Source: Corynebacterium sp.
GTDB taxonomy: Bacteria; Actinomycetota; Actinomycetes; Mycobacteriales; Mycobacteriaceae
Reading direction: 5' to 3'
Assembly: GCA_030450335.1 (NCBI GenBank)
Contig: JAKDIS010000019.1
Coordinates: 1-28,600, forward strand
DNA: 28,600 nt
In this document: in pieces, positions 1 through 8,037 of the stretch
Numbering within the stretch: position 1 is the first letter of the stretch
Layout: the number at the start of each line of letters is the position of its first letter
Notes under the pieces: generated by a model
The model's input: the letters and a program-made list of their open reading frames with translations, nothing else
Told to the model about the DNA's origin: nothing
Databases searched by the model: none
Made by a program: the position numbers and the translations under genes

Positions 1-370
1 TCCGGCCGACCCGTCCGCTCCCCCGGCCCCGCTGGCCGGGCTGCGCGTGGACATCGTGTCCGCCTGCCAGGGCGCCGACCCCGCCGCGATCGACGCCGCG
101 GTGTCCGCCGGGGCGCACGGCGTGGTCGTGCAGGCCTTCGGGTCCGGCAACATCGGGGTGCTCGCCGACGGTGCCCACCGGGCCGTCGAGGCCGGCGTCC
201 CCGTCGTCGTCGCCAGCCGTGTGGCGTCCGGCGGGGTGCAGCTGGTCTACGGCGGCGCCGGCGGAGGACGCTCCCTCGCCCGTGCCGGGGTGCGCTCCGG
301 CGGAGAACTCACCGCCGCGCAGGCGCGCATGGAACTGCTGTGCGAACTGGCCGTCCGCCGTGCCGGCTGA
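1..370 (+). CDS. L-asparaginase, C-terminal part (5' end outside window)
   Basis: The reading frame is already open at base 2 and ends with TGA at 368-370, giving about 122 residues. This is the small C-terminal domain of the asparaginase/glutaminase family, which hydrolyses L-asparagine to aspartate and ammonia. The motif GVVVQAFGSGNIG matches the family's conserved G-hydrophobic-GxGN stretch. The segments VPVVVASRVASGGV and LARAGVRSGGELTAAQARMEL follow in the order typical of the domain. The catalytic threonines lie in the missing N-terminal part, so activity and subtype (cytosolic type I or secreted type II) cannot be judged. The stop codon directly abuts the stop of the convergent dinB gene with no spacer. 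Family assignment is firm; the gene symbol is left open. Confidence 0.85.
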   Translation, partial: PADPSAPPAPLAGLRVDIVSACQGADPAAIDAAVSAGAHGVVVQAFGSGNIGVLADGAHRAVEAGVPVVVASRVASGGVQLVYGGAGGGRSLARAGVRSGGELTAAQARMELLCELAVRRAG

Positions 371-1705
371 CTAACGGAGACTGTCCAGCGGGTCCGCCGC
401 ACTGAGCTCCGGGTCGTCGACGGCGAAGGTGCGCGCCCTGCCCGGCCCGGTGGAGCGGGTCTCGAAACGCACGCTCACCACCCCCGCGCCCGTGCCCTGC
501 ACCCAACCGTGGCCGAACTCGGGGTGGTGCACGTCCGCAGAGGGACGCCAGGAGGTGACGGTGGCCTCAGGTTCCGGCTCGGGTTCGGGCGCCGGCTCGG
601 TCTCTGTCTCGGTCTCCGGTTCCACGGCGACCATGCCGGGCTCCGGGAAAAGCACGGCCTGGCGTTCCTCCGTCAGCCCGGACAGGCTCACCCCCACCAG
701 CCGCACCGCGCCGGACACCTCGGGCCGCGGGACCACCGAGCGGGCCGCGGCGAGGATCTCGTCGAGGTCGTCGGTCGGGGTGACCAGCGTGGTCGAGCGC
801 GTGTGGGCCTTGAAGTCTGCGGTCCGGGTCTTCACCGTCACCGTACGGGCCGCCCGACCGTCCCCGAGCAGTCGACGACGCGCCGCGGTGGCCGCCAGCA
901 CCAGCACCGGGTCGACCTCCACCGTGGTCACCGCGTCGACCTCCAGGGTGCGCTCCGCGGACACCTGCTTCGACCGCGCCCGCGGTGCCACCGGGCGGGT
1001 GTCCGCACCACGGGCGTAGCCGAGGACCTGCAGACCCACCGAGCCGAGCAGGCCCTTGACGTCCACGTCGTCCATCGCGGTGAATGCGCCGATGGTGGTG
1101 ACGCCGACGTCGGCCAGCTTGCCCTGGGCCACCGGGCCGATACCCCACAACTCCCCGACCGGACGGGGGCCGAAGACCTCCCCGCGACGATCGGCACCCA
1201 CCACCGTCACCCCGTGCGGCTTGGCGAGGTCGGAGGCCATCTTCGCGTCCAGCTTCGTGGTGGCCACACCGATCGAGCAGGGCAGGCCGATCTCGGCGTC
1301 GACACGCTCCTGCAGAACGCGGGCCCACCGTTCGACCTCCGCGGCGTCCAGCCCGACCAGCGACTCCGGCTCCACGAACCCCTCGTCCACGCTGAGCTGC
1401 TCGACGGTGTCCTCCTCGCGCCCGAGGAGCTCGAAGACCTGGGCGGAGACGGTGGAGTACACGCTGAAGCGCGGGGACACGACCACGGCCTTGCCGCGGC
1501 ACAGGCGCACGGCCTGCTGCATCGGCATGGCCGACCGGGCCCCGTACACCCGCGACTCATAGGACGCACCGGCCACGACGCCCCGGCCGGAGGCACCGCC
1601 GACGAGGACGGGGCGTCCGGCGAGCGTCGGACGGGTCAACTGCTCCACGGAGGCGAAGAACGCGTCCATGTCGAGGTGGACCACCCATCGCTGCGTGGAG
1701 TTCAT
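371..1705 (-). CDS. dinB: DNA polymerase IV (Y-family translesion polymerase)
   Basis: This 444-residue protein is an error-prone Y-family polymerase that bypasses DNA lesions. I chose the ATG at 1705 because the protein then begins MNSTQRWVVHLDMDAFFASVEQ, the canonical N-terminus with the first metal-binding Asp. The open frame upstream overlaps the neighbouring gene and has no polymerase character. The second catalytic block is SVDEGFVE, with Asp-Glu retained but Gly-Phe-Val where Ala-Phe/Tyr-Leu is more usual. It is followed by CSIGVATTKLDAKMASDLAKP. After the little finger domain come an acidic low-complexity linker (EPETETETEPAPEPEPEPE) and a C-terminal segment with FGHGWVQGTGAG and VRFETRSTGPGRART, as in other actinobacterial DinB proteins. 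The gene lies 35 bp downstream of a DUF222/HNH gene on the same strand and may be co-transcribed with it. It could also have its own leaderless start (see 1706-1729). Confidence 0.93.
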   Translation of the reverse strand: MNSTQRWVVHLDMDAFFASVEQLTRPTLAGRPVLVGGASGRGVVAGASYESRVYGARSAMPMQQAVRLCRGKAVVVSPRFSVYSTVSAQVFELLGREEDTVEQLSVDEGFVEPESLVGLDAAEVERWARVLQERVDAEIGLPCSIGVATTKLDAKMASDLAKPHGVTVVGADRRGEVFGPRPVGELWGIGPVAQGKLADVGVTTIGAFTAMDDVDVKGLLGSVGLQVLGYARGADTRPVAPRARSKQVSAERTLEVDAVTTVEVDPVLVLAATAARRRLLGDGRAARTVTVKTRTADFKAHTRSTTLVTPTDDLDEILAAARSVVPRPEVSGAVRLVGVSLSGLTEERQAVLFPEPGMVAVEPETETETEPAPEPEPEPEATVTSWRPSADVHHPEFGHGWVQGTGAGVVSVRFETRSTGPGRARTFAVDDPELSAADPLDSLR

Positions 1706-1729
1706 GTCCCCGAGTCTAGTTCCGGGGAC
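1706..1729 (-). promoter_or_regulatory. Hairpin and possible -10 element directly upstream of dinB
   Basis: A 7-bp inverted repeat (GTCCCCG at 1706-1712, CGGGGAC at 1723-1729) has a 10-nt loop and touches the dinB start codon. On the minus strand the loop contains TAGACT (1718-1713), which fits the actinobacterial -10 pattern TAnnnT and lies 7 nt before the ATG. That spacing would give a leaderless dinB transcript. Alternatively the hairpin acts in mRNA read through from the upstream gene. No clear -35 is visible (a TTGACG lies about 20 bp upstream). The repeat is seen; its function is inferred. Confidence 0.3.
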
Positions 1730-1740
1730 CGCCAGCACCG

Positions 1741-3057
1741 TCAAAAAGGCACCTCCTGAGCCGCGACGCGGGCAGCCTCGACGACCTCGCCGATCCGACG
1801 AAGCCTGGCCTCGTTGTGCGCCGCCAGGGTTCGGACCTTGCGGTGCAGACGAGTGTCGAAGTCCAGGACCGCCTCGGCCAACGGGCCGGTCGGGGTGGTC
1901 ACGTACACGTGGCCGTCCTCCACGCTGGTCCACCAGTCCGAGCCGTCCGGGTTCAGGGTCACGTCGTAGAGTCCGCGGGTCTTGAGGCTGTGGCACCCCG
2001 GACACAGCGAGTGCATCGCCCAGGACGCGGTCTTTCCCCCGTCCTCCTCGTCACCGGTCCAGCGGCTCACGTGGTCGATCTGCGACTCCGCGGCGGGCCG
2101 GTCGCACCCGGGGAACCGGCACGTGCCGTCCCGCCCGGCGTCCGTGGCGCGCTGGTGGGCCGAGGGCGTGTAGCCGGAGACCTCGCTGTGCCCGGCGACG
2201 CACAGCTCGGTGACCCGCTCCATCCAGCGGTCCGTGGCGACCTCGTGCAACCACGTGCTCTCCAGGTGCATCGTGCCGCTGTCCAGGTTGCGGTAGCAGT
2301 TCAACGTCACCGACACGTCCCCCGCCCGACCGTGCACCAGGTCGATGAAGGCCTGGGCGCGGGTGCAGTCGCGGGCCGCGGCGACGGCGTCGATGATGCG
2401 GATGGCGCCGATGCCCTCGTCGGTGGGCACGGTGACGTGGAAGACCGTCGCCGCGTCCGCACGGGTGTCGACCGAGAAGTCGAGCTGGCACTGCGGCGGC
2501 GGAACCTCACCGTGGCCCTCCGGGTCGAGTGGTCGCGCCGAGGGCTGGATCTCCGCGACGACCTCCTGGACGAGACGGCGCAGGGTGACCACCCCGGGTA
2601 CCGCCTGCCGCGGAACCGTCGGGGTGAGCACACCCATCACGGAACGCTCGACCTCCTCGAGGTGCCCGTCGTCCACGGCGGCGACGGAATCCGCGAGCGC
2701 GCGCAGGTGGTCGAAGGAGAACGCGCCGTTCTTCAGCAGCAGGCCGACCCCGTGCATCCTGGTCAGCATCGTCCCGATGTCGCAGTATGCAAGGGCCTTA
2801 CCCTTCGACACCCCCAACCCCACTGACAGCTTCCGGACGTGGCGGGAGACCTCCATACCCGGCGACGGTGCCGCCTCACGGGCGATGTCGAGCTCCAGGA
2901 CGTTGATGTCGCGCTTGGCGTTGAACATCACCTCCTGCGCGCTGACCGCCCAGCAGGGTTCGTCGAGGTTCTCCTCCACGTACTCGACGTCGCAGTCGAA
3001 GCACAGCTCCTCGTAATCACGTTCGATGACGCTCAGTCCCGTACCGTCCTGCACCAT
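1741..3057 (-). CDS. DUF222 / HNH endonuclease domain protein (13E12 repeat-like family)
   Basis: This 438-residue protein is built like the actinobacterial DUF222-HNH family. A long helical N-terminal part (about residues 30-300) is followed by a C-terminal HNH-type metal site. Visible are C313-x4-C318, D328-H329, and C352-P-G-C355-H356 followed by SLKTRG. Family members usually have Asn about five residues before the Cys352 equivalent; here that position is Ala347 (sequence TASWAMHSLC), and the first His of the usual HH pair is Cys355. Nuclease activity is therefore plausible but uncertain. The start ATG at 3057 has a strong ribosome binding site (GAGGGGAAAGAC). A consensus-like promoter lies upstream at 3100-3128 with a LexA-box-like palindrome in its spacer. 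dinB follows 35 bp downstream. The biological role of the family is unclear. Some mycobacterial 13E12 genes are, as I recall, preceded by SOS boxes. Confidence 0.88.
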   Translation of the reverse strand: MVQDGTGLSVIERDYEELCFDCDVEYVEENLDEPCWAVSAQEVMFNAKRDINVLELDIAREAAPSPGMEVSRHVRKLSVGLGVSKGKALAYCDIGTMLTRMHGVGLLLKNGAFSFDHLRALADSVAAVDDGHLEEVERSVMGVLTPTVPRQAVPGVVTLRRLVQEVVAEIQPSARPLDPEGHGEVPPPQCQLDFSVDTRADAATVFHVTVPTDEGIGAIRIIDAVAAARDCTRAQAFIDLVHGRAGDVSVTLNCYRNLDSGTMHLESTWLHEVATDRWMERVTELCVAGHSEVSGYTPSAHQRATDAGRDGTCRFPGCDRPAAESQIDHVSRWTGDEEDGGKTASWAMHSLCPGCHSLKTRGLYDVTLNPDGSDWWTSVEDGHVYVTTPTGPLAEAVLDFDTRLHRKVRTLAAHNEARLRRIGEVVEAARVAAQEVPF

Positions 3058-3099
3058 GTCTTTCCCCTCAGATTCATGGAACCGCTCTCGAGAGCAAAC

Positions 3100-3128
3100 A
3101 CATTATCGATGGTGTGTTCGAGTGTCAA
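3100..3128 (-). promoter_or_regulatory. Promoter of the DUF222/HNH-dinB pair
   Basis: Read on the minus strand, a perfect TTGACA (3128-3123) is followed after exactly 17 bp by TAATGT (3105-3100), which fits the TAnnnT -10 pattern. An overlapping GATAAT (3107-3102) is a weaker alternative. Transcription would start near 3093, leaving an untranslated leader of about 36 nt that contains the ribosome binding site of the gene starting at 3057. This is the best -35/-10 pair I see in the window. The activity of the promoter is inferred. Confidence 0.6.
3106..3121. promoter_or_regulatory. Predicted LexA (SOS) box in the promoter spacer
   Basis: TCGATGGTGTGTTCGA matches the actinobacterial SOS-box pattern TCGAAMA-NN-TGTTCGA at 11 of 14 fixed positions, with one half-site perfect. 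It occupies almost exactly the spacer between the -35 and -10 elements at 3128-3123 and 3105-3100, where a repressor would block polymerase. A larger imperfect palindrome (about 3096-3121, arms CRAACACA and TGTGTTYG) overlaps it, so another repressor is possible. Moderately confident. Confidence 0.45.
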
Positions 3129-3150
3129 GGTCTCGGGGCGGAGACGTCGA

Positions 3151-3177
3151 AAACCCCGGACGGCGAACCGTCCGGGG
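3151..3177 (-). terminator. Rho-independent terminator of ileS
   Basis: A perfect 10-bp stem (CCCCGGACGG at 3154-3163, CCGTCCGGGG at 3168-3177) closes a 4-nt loop. On the minus strand it is followed by TTTTCG. It sits 22 nt after the ileS stop codon, so it most likely ends the ileS transcript. It also insulates the DUF222/HNH promoter that starts just downstream. Confidence 0.85.
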
Positions 3178-3198
3178 CAGGTCGACGACGCGGCGGGA

Positions 3199-6100
3199 CT
3201 ACACCTTCGCCACCTCGGCGGTGACCCCGTCGCCCACGTCGTGACTCAGCGTCTCGTCGACGACCACGGTCACGGAGGTCGCGAGCACCTCGCCGGCGAT
3301 CGCGTCGGCGTGCCGGTCGGCCCACTCCCGCTTGTCCGCCGGCACCGACAGCGTCAGCGTGATCCGGTCGGAGACGTCGAAGCCGGACGCCTTGCGTGCG
3401 TCCTGCACACCACGGACGCGGTCAGCGGCCCAGCCCTCGGCCTCCAGCTCGGGGGTGACGGCGGTGTCCAGGACGACCAGGCCGTCGCCGCCCGGGATCT
3501 CCGTGGTGTTGTCCGGGTCGACCGCCACCAGCTTGCGGCTGAACTCACCGTCGACCAGCTCGATGCCGTCGGCGGTGACCGTGCCGTCCTCGGCGACCGT
3601 GTAGTTGCCGGTCTTCACGGCCTTGATCACGGTCTGGACGTTCTTGCCCAGGCGCGGGCCGGCCACACGTGCGTTGACGACGACCTCGAAACGACCCACG
3701 GAAGACACATCGTCGGTCAAGGAGATCTCCTTGACGTTGACCTCGTCGCGGATGATCGACGAGAAGTCCGCCAACGCAGCGGACTCCGGCAGGGCCACGG
3801 TCAGCCCCGGCAGGGGCAGGCGGTTGCGCAGCTTGTGCGACTTGCGCAACGACGACGCCGCCGAGCAGACCCCGCGCACGGCGTCCATCGAGGCCACCAG
3901 GTCCGCGTCCGCCGGCAGTTCGTCCGCCGACGGCCAGTCGGTCAGGTGCACCGACCGCTCACCGGTCAGACCCCGCCAGATGACCTCCGTGGTCATCGGC
4001 AGCAGCGGGGCGGCGATCCGGCACAGCGTCTCCAACACGGTGTAGAGCGTGTTGAAGGCCTCCGGGTGGCCGTCCTCGCCGGAGTCGCCGGCCCAGAACC
4101 GGTCACGCGAACGACGCACGTACCAGTTGGTCAGCGCATCGCAGAACTGACGGATCTCGTCGGTCGCCGCAGCGATGTCGGTGGCGTCCAGCGAACCGGT
4201 GACCGCCTCGACCGTGTCGTGCAGCTTGGCCAGGATGTAGCGGTCCAGGACGTTCGACGAGGAGGTGTCGTACTGCGCCGGGTTGTGCGCGTACAGCCGC
4301 AGGAACGAGTAGGCGTTCCACATCGGCAGCATCGCCTGACGAACACCCTCACGGATACCCTGCTCGGTGACGATCAGGTTGCCGCCGCGCAGGATCGGCG
4401 AGCTCATCAGGAACCAGCGCATCGCGTCCGAACCGTCACGGTCGAACACCTCGTTGACGTCCGGGTAGTTGCCCTTCGACTTGGACATCTTCAGTCCGTC
4501 GTCGCCGAGCACGATGCCGTGCGAGACGACCTTCGTGAACGCCGGACGGTCGAACAGCGCCGTCGAGAGCACGTGCAGCAGGTAGAACCAGCCACGGGTC
4601 TGGCCGATGTACTCCACGATGAAGTCCGCCGGCGAGTGGGAGTCGAACCACTCCTTGTTCTCGAACGGGTAGTGCACCTGCGCGAACGGCATCGACCCGG
4701 AGTCGAACCACACGTCCAGCACGTCCGGCACGCGGCGCATCGTGGAGCGGCCCGTCGGGTCGTCGGGGTTCGGGCGGGTCAGCTCGTCGATGTACGGGCG
4801 GTGCAGCGACTCGGGACGCACCCCGAAGTCCGCCTCCAGCTCGTCCAGGGAGCCGTAGACGTCGGTGCGCGGGTAGGCGTCGTCGTCGGACACCCACACC
4901 GGGATCGGTGAGCCCCAGTAGCGCGAGCGCGAGATGTTCCAGTCCCGCGCGCCCTCCAGCCACTTGCCGAACTGCCCGTCGCGGATGTGCTCCGGGATCC
5001 ACTCGATCTGCTCGTGGTTGAGCTCCACCATCCGGTCACGGAAGGACGACACGGACACGAACCAGCTCGGCAGCGCCATGTAAATCAGCGGCTCACCGGA
5101 GCGCCAGGAGTGCGGGTAGGAGTGCTCGATGGTCTGGTGGCGCACCACCCGGCCGGCGGCCTTGAGGTCCTTGATGATGTCCTTGTTGGCGTCGAAGACC
5201 AGCTGGCCCTCGTAGTCCGGCACCAGCGAGGTGAACTTGCCGTCCATGTCCACCGGGACCACCGTGTCGATGCCCTCGGCGTTGCAGGTCAGCATGTCGT
5301 CCTCACCGAAGGCCGGCGCCTGGTGGACCACACCGGTACCGTCCTCGGTGGTGACGTAGTCCGCCGCCAGGATCCGGAAGGCACGCTTCTCCCCCAGCTC
5401 CGCACGGTCGGCGAAGTAGCCGAAGACCGGCTCGTAGGTCAGCCCCACCAGCTGCGCGCCGGTGAACTCCGCGACGACCTCGGAGTCCTCGCCGAGCTCC
5501 GCGGCGTAGGCACCCGCCAGGTCCTTCGCAAGCAGGACGCTGCGTCCGGCGATCGCGTCCGCGCCGTCCTGCGCGGCGGTGACCAGCACGTAGGACACCG
5601 ACGGGTTGACCGCCAGCGCGAGGTTCGACGGCAGCGTCCACGGGGTCGTCGTCCAGGCCAGGGCGGACGCCTCGGCGAGCGCCGGGTTGGCGGCCAGCGT
5701 CTCCACCGCGGCGGTGCCCGGCTGCGCACCGGTGACCGGGAAGGTCACCGTGAGCGTGGGGTCCTGACGCATCTTGTAGGAGTCGTCCAGGCGGGTCTCC
5801 TGGTTCGACAGCGGGGTGTGCTCGGCCCACGAGTACGGCAGCACCCGGAAGCCCTGGTAGATCAGGCCCTTGTCGTAGAGGTCCTTGAACGCCCAGATCA
5901 CCGACTCCATGTAGGTGATGTCCATGGTCTTGTAGCCGTTGTCGAAGTCCACCCACCGGGCCTGCCGGGTGACGTAGTCCTTCCACTCGTCGGCGTAGCG
6001 CAGCACCGACGTCGCGCAGTACTCGTTGAACTTCGCCAGGCCCATCTTCTGGATGTCGCCCTTGTCGGTGATGCCGAGCTGCTTCTCCGCCTCCAGCTCC

Positions 6101-6405
6101 GCCGGAAGGCCGTGGGTGTCCCAGCCGAACACCCGCGGCACGCGGTAGCCGCGCATCGTCTTGTAGCGCGGGACGATGTCCTTGACGTAGCCGGTCAGCA
6201 GGTGACCGTAGTGCGGCAGACCGTTGGCGAACGGGGGGCCGTCGTAGAAGATGTACTCGGGGGCGCCCTCACGGTTGTCGAGGGACGCCTGGAAGGTGTC
6301 GTCCCGACCCCAGTAGTCCAGGACGTTCTCCTCCATCGTGGGGAAGGAACTGGTGCCGTCCGACATGTCGGTGTGCGGGTACGCTCCGCCTGCGGGGGTG
6401 CTCAT
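3199..6405 (-). CDS. ileS: Isoleucine--tRNA ligase (IleRS)
   Basis: This is a 1068-residue class I aminoacyl-tRNA synthetase that charges tRNA-Ile. The HIGH motif appears as HYGH (residues 65-68, in GLPHYGHLL) and KMSKS at 639-643 (in [14 protein letters not shown]). The CP1 editing insertion lies between them. The C-terminal 200 residues contain no cysteine, so the zinc-binding tail of the classical bacterial enzyme is absent. Length and this tail point to the eukaryote-like type 2 IleRS common in actinobacteria, a class often naturally mupirocin-resistant; that property is inferred. I chose the ATG at 6405, which has GAGGAG at good spacing. An upstream in-frame start would fall inside the leader. 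Expression is probably controlled by the T-box at 6406-6640, and a terminator follows at 3151-3177. Confidence 0.97.
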   Translation of the reverse strand: MSTPAGGAYPHTDMSDGTSSFPTMEENVLDYWGRDDTFQASLDNREGAPEYIFYDGPPFANGLPHYGHLLTGYVKDIVPRYKTMRGYRVPRVFGWDTHGLPAELEAEKQLGITDKGDIQKMGLAKFNEYCATSVLRYADEWKDYVTRQARWVDFDNGYKTMDITYMESVIWAFKDLYDKGLIYQGFRVLPYSWAEHTPLSNQETRLDDSYKMRQDPTLTVTFPVTGAQPGTAAVETLAANPALAEASALAWTTTPWTLPSNLALAVNPSVSYVLVTAAQDGADAIAGRSVLLAKDLAGAYAAELGEDSEVVAEFTGAQLVGLTYEPVFGYFADRAELGEKRAFRILAADYVTTEDGTGVVHQAPAFGEDDMLTCNAEGIDTVVPVDMDGKFTSLVPDYEGQLVFDANKDIIKDLKAAGRVVRHQTIEHSYPHSWRSGEPLIYMALPSWFVSVSSFRDRMVELNHEQIEWIPEHIRDGQFGKWLEGARDWNISRSRYWGSPIPVWVSDDDAYPRTDVYGSLDELEADFGVRPESLHRPYIDELTRPNPDDPTGRSTMRRVPDVLDVWFDSGSMPFAQVHYPFENKEWFDSHSPADFIVEYIGQTRGWFYLLHVLSTALFDRPAFTKVVSHGIVLGDDGLKMSKSKGNYPDVNEVFDRDGSDAMRWFLMSSPILRGGNLIVTEQGIREGVRQAMLPMWNAYSFLRLYAHNPAQYDTSSSNVLDRYILAKLHDTVEAVTGSLDATDIAAATDEIRQFCDALTNWYVRRSRDRFWAGDSGEDGHPEAFNTLYTVLETLCRIAAPLLPMTTEVIWRGLTGERSVHLTDWPSADELPADADLVASMDAVRGVCSAASSLRKSHKLRNRLPLPGLTVALPESAALADFSSIIRDEVNVKEISLTDDVSSVGRFEVVVNARVAGPRLGKNVQTVIKAVKTGNYTVAEDGTVTADGIELVDGEFSRKLVAVDPDNTTEIPGGDGLVVLDTAVTPELEAEGWAADRVRGVQDARKASGFDVSDRITLTLSVPADKREWADRHADAIAGEVLATSVTVVVDETLSHDVGDGVTAEVAKV

Positions 6406-6640
6406 CGCGGACTCCTCGTAAGTTGGTGTGCTTCTCACGGTCCGCGGGGACGAGAGCCCGGCACAACGACCGGACCACGCGGTACCACCCCGCTTGGGCT
6501 CCCCGACGACACCGCCGGACCGGGGAATCCCACTTGTTCCTACGGCTGTGACGTGCCGCGACCACGTCCGGCTCTACTCGGCGCAACCGGGGTGGTTGAA
6601 CGCCTTTCTTCCGGATCGCTCCCCGGTGATGGCCGGATCA
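6406..6640 (-). promoter_or_regulatory. T-box riboswitch leader of ileS (isoleucine-specific)
   Basis: On the minus strand the leader contains the T-box core AAGCGGGGTGGTACCGCG (6495-6478), including the invariant UGGUACC that pairs with the tRNA acceptor end. Further upstream, in GGCCATCACCGGGGAGC, the codon ATC (6630-6628) is well placed as the specifier for tRNA-Ile, consistent with the short Stem I of actinobacterial ileS leaders. GCGGGG before the T-box can pair with CCCCGC near 6445-6440, as in an antisequestrator. GGCTCTCGT (about 6458-6450) is partly complementary to the ribosome binding region ACGAGGAGTCC (6419-6409). No U-tract terminator precedes the gene, so control is probably translational: uncharged tRNA frees the binding site. 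Boundaries are approximate and pairings were judged by eye. Confidence 0.88.
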
Positions 6641-6649
6641 GTGCGAATG

Positions 6650-6676
6650 AAAGGCCCCGCACGGCGGTGCGGGGCC
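6650..6676 (-). terminator. Terminator hairpin between the 52-residue gene and ileS
   Basis: A perfect 10-bp stem (GGCCCCGCAC at 6653-6662, GTGCGGGGCC at 6667-6676) closes a GGCG loop. On the minus strand it is followed by TTTCATT. It lies 23 nt after the stop of the small membrane protein gene and just before the T-box leader, so it probably ends transcription from the divIVA side. A -10-like TATACT (6694-6689) lies upstream of the hairpin, so where ileS transcription starts is unclear. Confidence 0.75.
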
Positions 6677-6698
6677 GGTCATCAATGAAGTATACGTG

Positions 6699-6857
6699 TC
6701 ACTGTCTGCGGCGGAGAATCAGGTCCACCACGAAGACGGCCAGGCCGACGACGGCGACCCCGATGCAGACCCACGCCCAGAACGTGGATCCCACGTACAG
6801 GGCCACCAGCAGAGCCAGGAACCCCAGGAGGGACATCAGCAGGGACAGTGCGAGCAT
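6699..6857 (-). CDS. Small membrane protein, 52 residues
   Basis: The frame from ATG at 6857 to TGA at 6699 encodes 52 residues. There are two hydrophobic stretches (about 2-21 and 27-46, the second ending AVVGLAVFVVDLI) separated by YVGSTFW, and a basic tail LILRRRRQ-like (RRRQ at the end). This predicts a two-pass membrane protein with the tail in the cytoplasm. I do not recognise a named family. A small membrane protein between divIVA and ileS is, as I recall, also present in other corynebacteria, which supports a real gene. The ribosome binding site is weak (GAGGAC about 17 nt upstream). It lies 49 bp downstream of divIVA, is probably co-transcribed with it, and is followed by a terminator. 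Function unknown. Confidence 0.72.
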   Translation of the reverse strand: MLALSLLMSLLGFLALLVALYVGSTFWAWVCIGVAVVGLAVFVVDLILRRRQ

Positions 6858-6906
6858 CTCGGTTGCCGTCCGTCCTCGTCCGTCGTCGTCAGACCCGGGA
6901 AGGGCC

Positions 6907-7950
6907 TTACTTCTCGCCGAAGTCGATGTTGGAGTTCGGGGCCGCGGTGCTGCGGCTGTTGAGCTCCTCCAGCTGCGACTCGAGGAAGGTCTTCAGGCGG
7001 GTACGGTACTCCCGCTCGTAGGTACGAAGCTCCTCGATGCGGCTCTCCAGCGCGGACTGCTGCTTCTTCACCGTGGTCATGATCTCGGTGTGCTTGCGCT
7101 CCGCGTCCTTCTGCAGCGCGTCGGCCTTCTCCTGCGCCGCGCGGACCTGCGCCTCGGACTGTGCCGTGGCGTCCGAGATCAGGGTCTCGGACTTCTGCGT
7201 CGCGTCGGCGACGAGGGTGTCAGCCTTCTGCTGCGCCTCGGCCACCGACTTGCGGGCCTGCTGGTCGGCGTCGGCCAGCTGCTTCTCGGAACGCTTCTGC
7301 GCGTCGGAGAGCTGCGAGCTCGCCTTCGTGTTGGCGTCCTCGAGGGTGCGGTTGGCCTCGTTGCGGGCGTCGTCCAGCATGCCCTGCGACTCGGTCTTGG
7401 CGTCGCCGGTGAGACGGTCCGCCATCTCCTGGGCCATGCTCAGCACGCGGGCGGCCTGCATGTGGGTGTCCGCGTTGGCGGTACCGGCGGCCGTGGCGGT
7501 GTCCGCCGGGGCCTGGGCCTGGGCGGCGGCCGGAGCCTGGTTGGACTGTGCGGAACTGGCGGACTGGGCAGCCTGGGCCTGCGCCGACTCGGCGCGCTTG
7601 TCGGCGGCGGCGGCCTTGTCCTCGGCGGCGTTCGCGCGCTTCTCGGCGGCGGCCGTGGCGTCCTGCGCCTTGGCGAGCTCGGCCTCGAGCTCGGACACCC
7701 GGGCACGGGCCTCGTCCAGCTCGGCGCTCAGCGCCGAGTCGTCCGACGAACCGGTAGCGGCGGCGGCGACCGGTGCCGCGGCACCGGAGCCGGCCTGGCC
7801 GCGCAGGTCGTCGTTCTCGTCCTGCAGCTCGGCCAGCGTGTCTTCGACGAGATCGAGGAACTGGTCAACCTCGTCCTCGTTGTAGCCACGCTTGCCGATC
7901 GGCGGCTTGCTGAATGCCACGTTATGAACGTCAGCGGGAGTCAACGGCAT
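6907..7950 (-). CDS. divIVA: DivIVA/Wag31 polar growth and septum-site protein
   Basis: This 347-residue coiled-coil scaffold collects at curved membrane at the poles and septum and directs apical peptidoglycan synthesis in actinobacteria. The first 50 residues ([17 protein letters not shown], then [21 protein letters not shown]) are the hallmark DivIVA membrane-binding domain. An Ala/Gln/Pro-rich linker follows (about 55-150). A long coiled coil (about 155-330), rich in Ala, Asp, Gln and Lys with repeated ADA and AQ segments, ends in NSNIDFGEK. At 347 residues it is in the range of corynebacterial DivIVA and longer than mycobacterial Wag31, mainly because of the linker. GAAGGGA lies at good spacing before the ATG. 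The 177-bp gap upstream contains a likely own promoter, consistent with the separate, essential control of this gene in corynebacteria. Confidence 0.96.
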   Translation of the reverse strand: MPLTPADVHNVAFSKPPIGKRGYNEDEVDQFLDLVEDTLAELQDENDDLRGQAGSGAAAPVAAAATGSSDDSALSAELDEARARVSELEAELAKAQDATAAAEKRANAAEDKAAAADKRAESAQAQAAQSASSAQSNQAPAAAQAQAPADTATAAGTANADTHMQAARVLSMAQEMADRLTGDAKTESQGMLDDARNEANRTLEDANTKASSQLSDAQKRSEKQLADADQQARKSVAEAQQKADTLVADATQKSETLISDATAQSEAQVRAAQEKADALQKDAERKHTEIMTTVKKQQSALESRIEELRTYEREYRTRLKTFLESQLEELNSRSTAAPNSNIDFGEK

Positions 7951-8037
7951 CGGTAGTTCCCTTCACAGTCGATGTGTTCCGCCAAGCCTAGTGGGGCCGG
8001 ACGGTGAGTCGGTCACGATCTTATCAGCGACCACGGT

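Noticed and set aside
1706..2005. N-terminal extension of DinB by about 100 codons
   Set aside because: The added residues are Arg/Gly/Pro-rich, overlap the upstream gene, and precede the canonical polymerase N-terminus.
2839..4911. A 690-codon open frame on the + strand
   Set aside because: It is antisense to the DUF222 and ileS genes, has a composition typical of a shadow frame, and has no domain.
4987..7956. A 989-codon open frame on the + strand
   Set aside because: It lies opposite ileS and divIVA, is rich in Arg, Val, Gly and His, and has no recognisable domain. Long antisense frames are expected from codon-position GC bias in such DNA.
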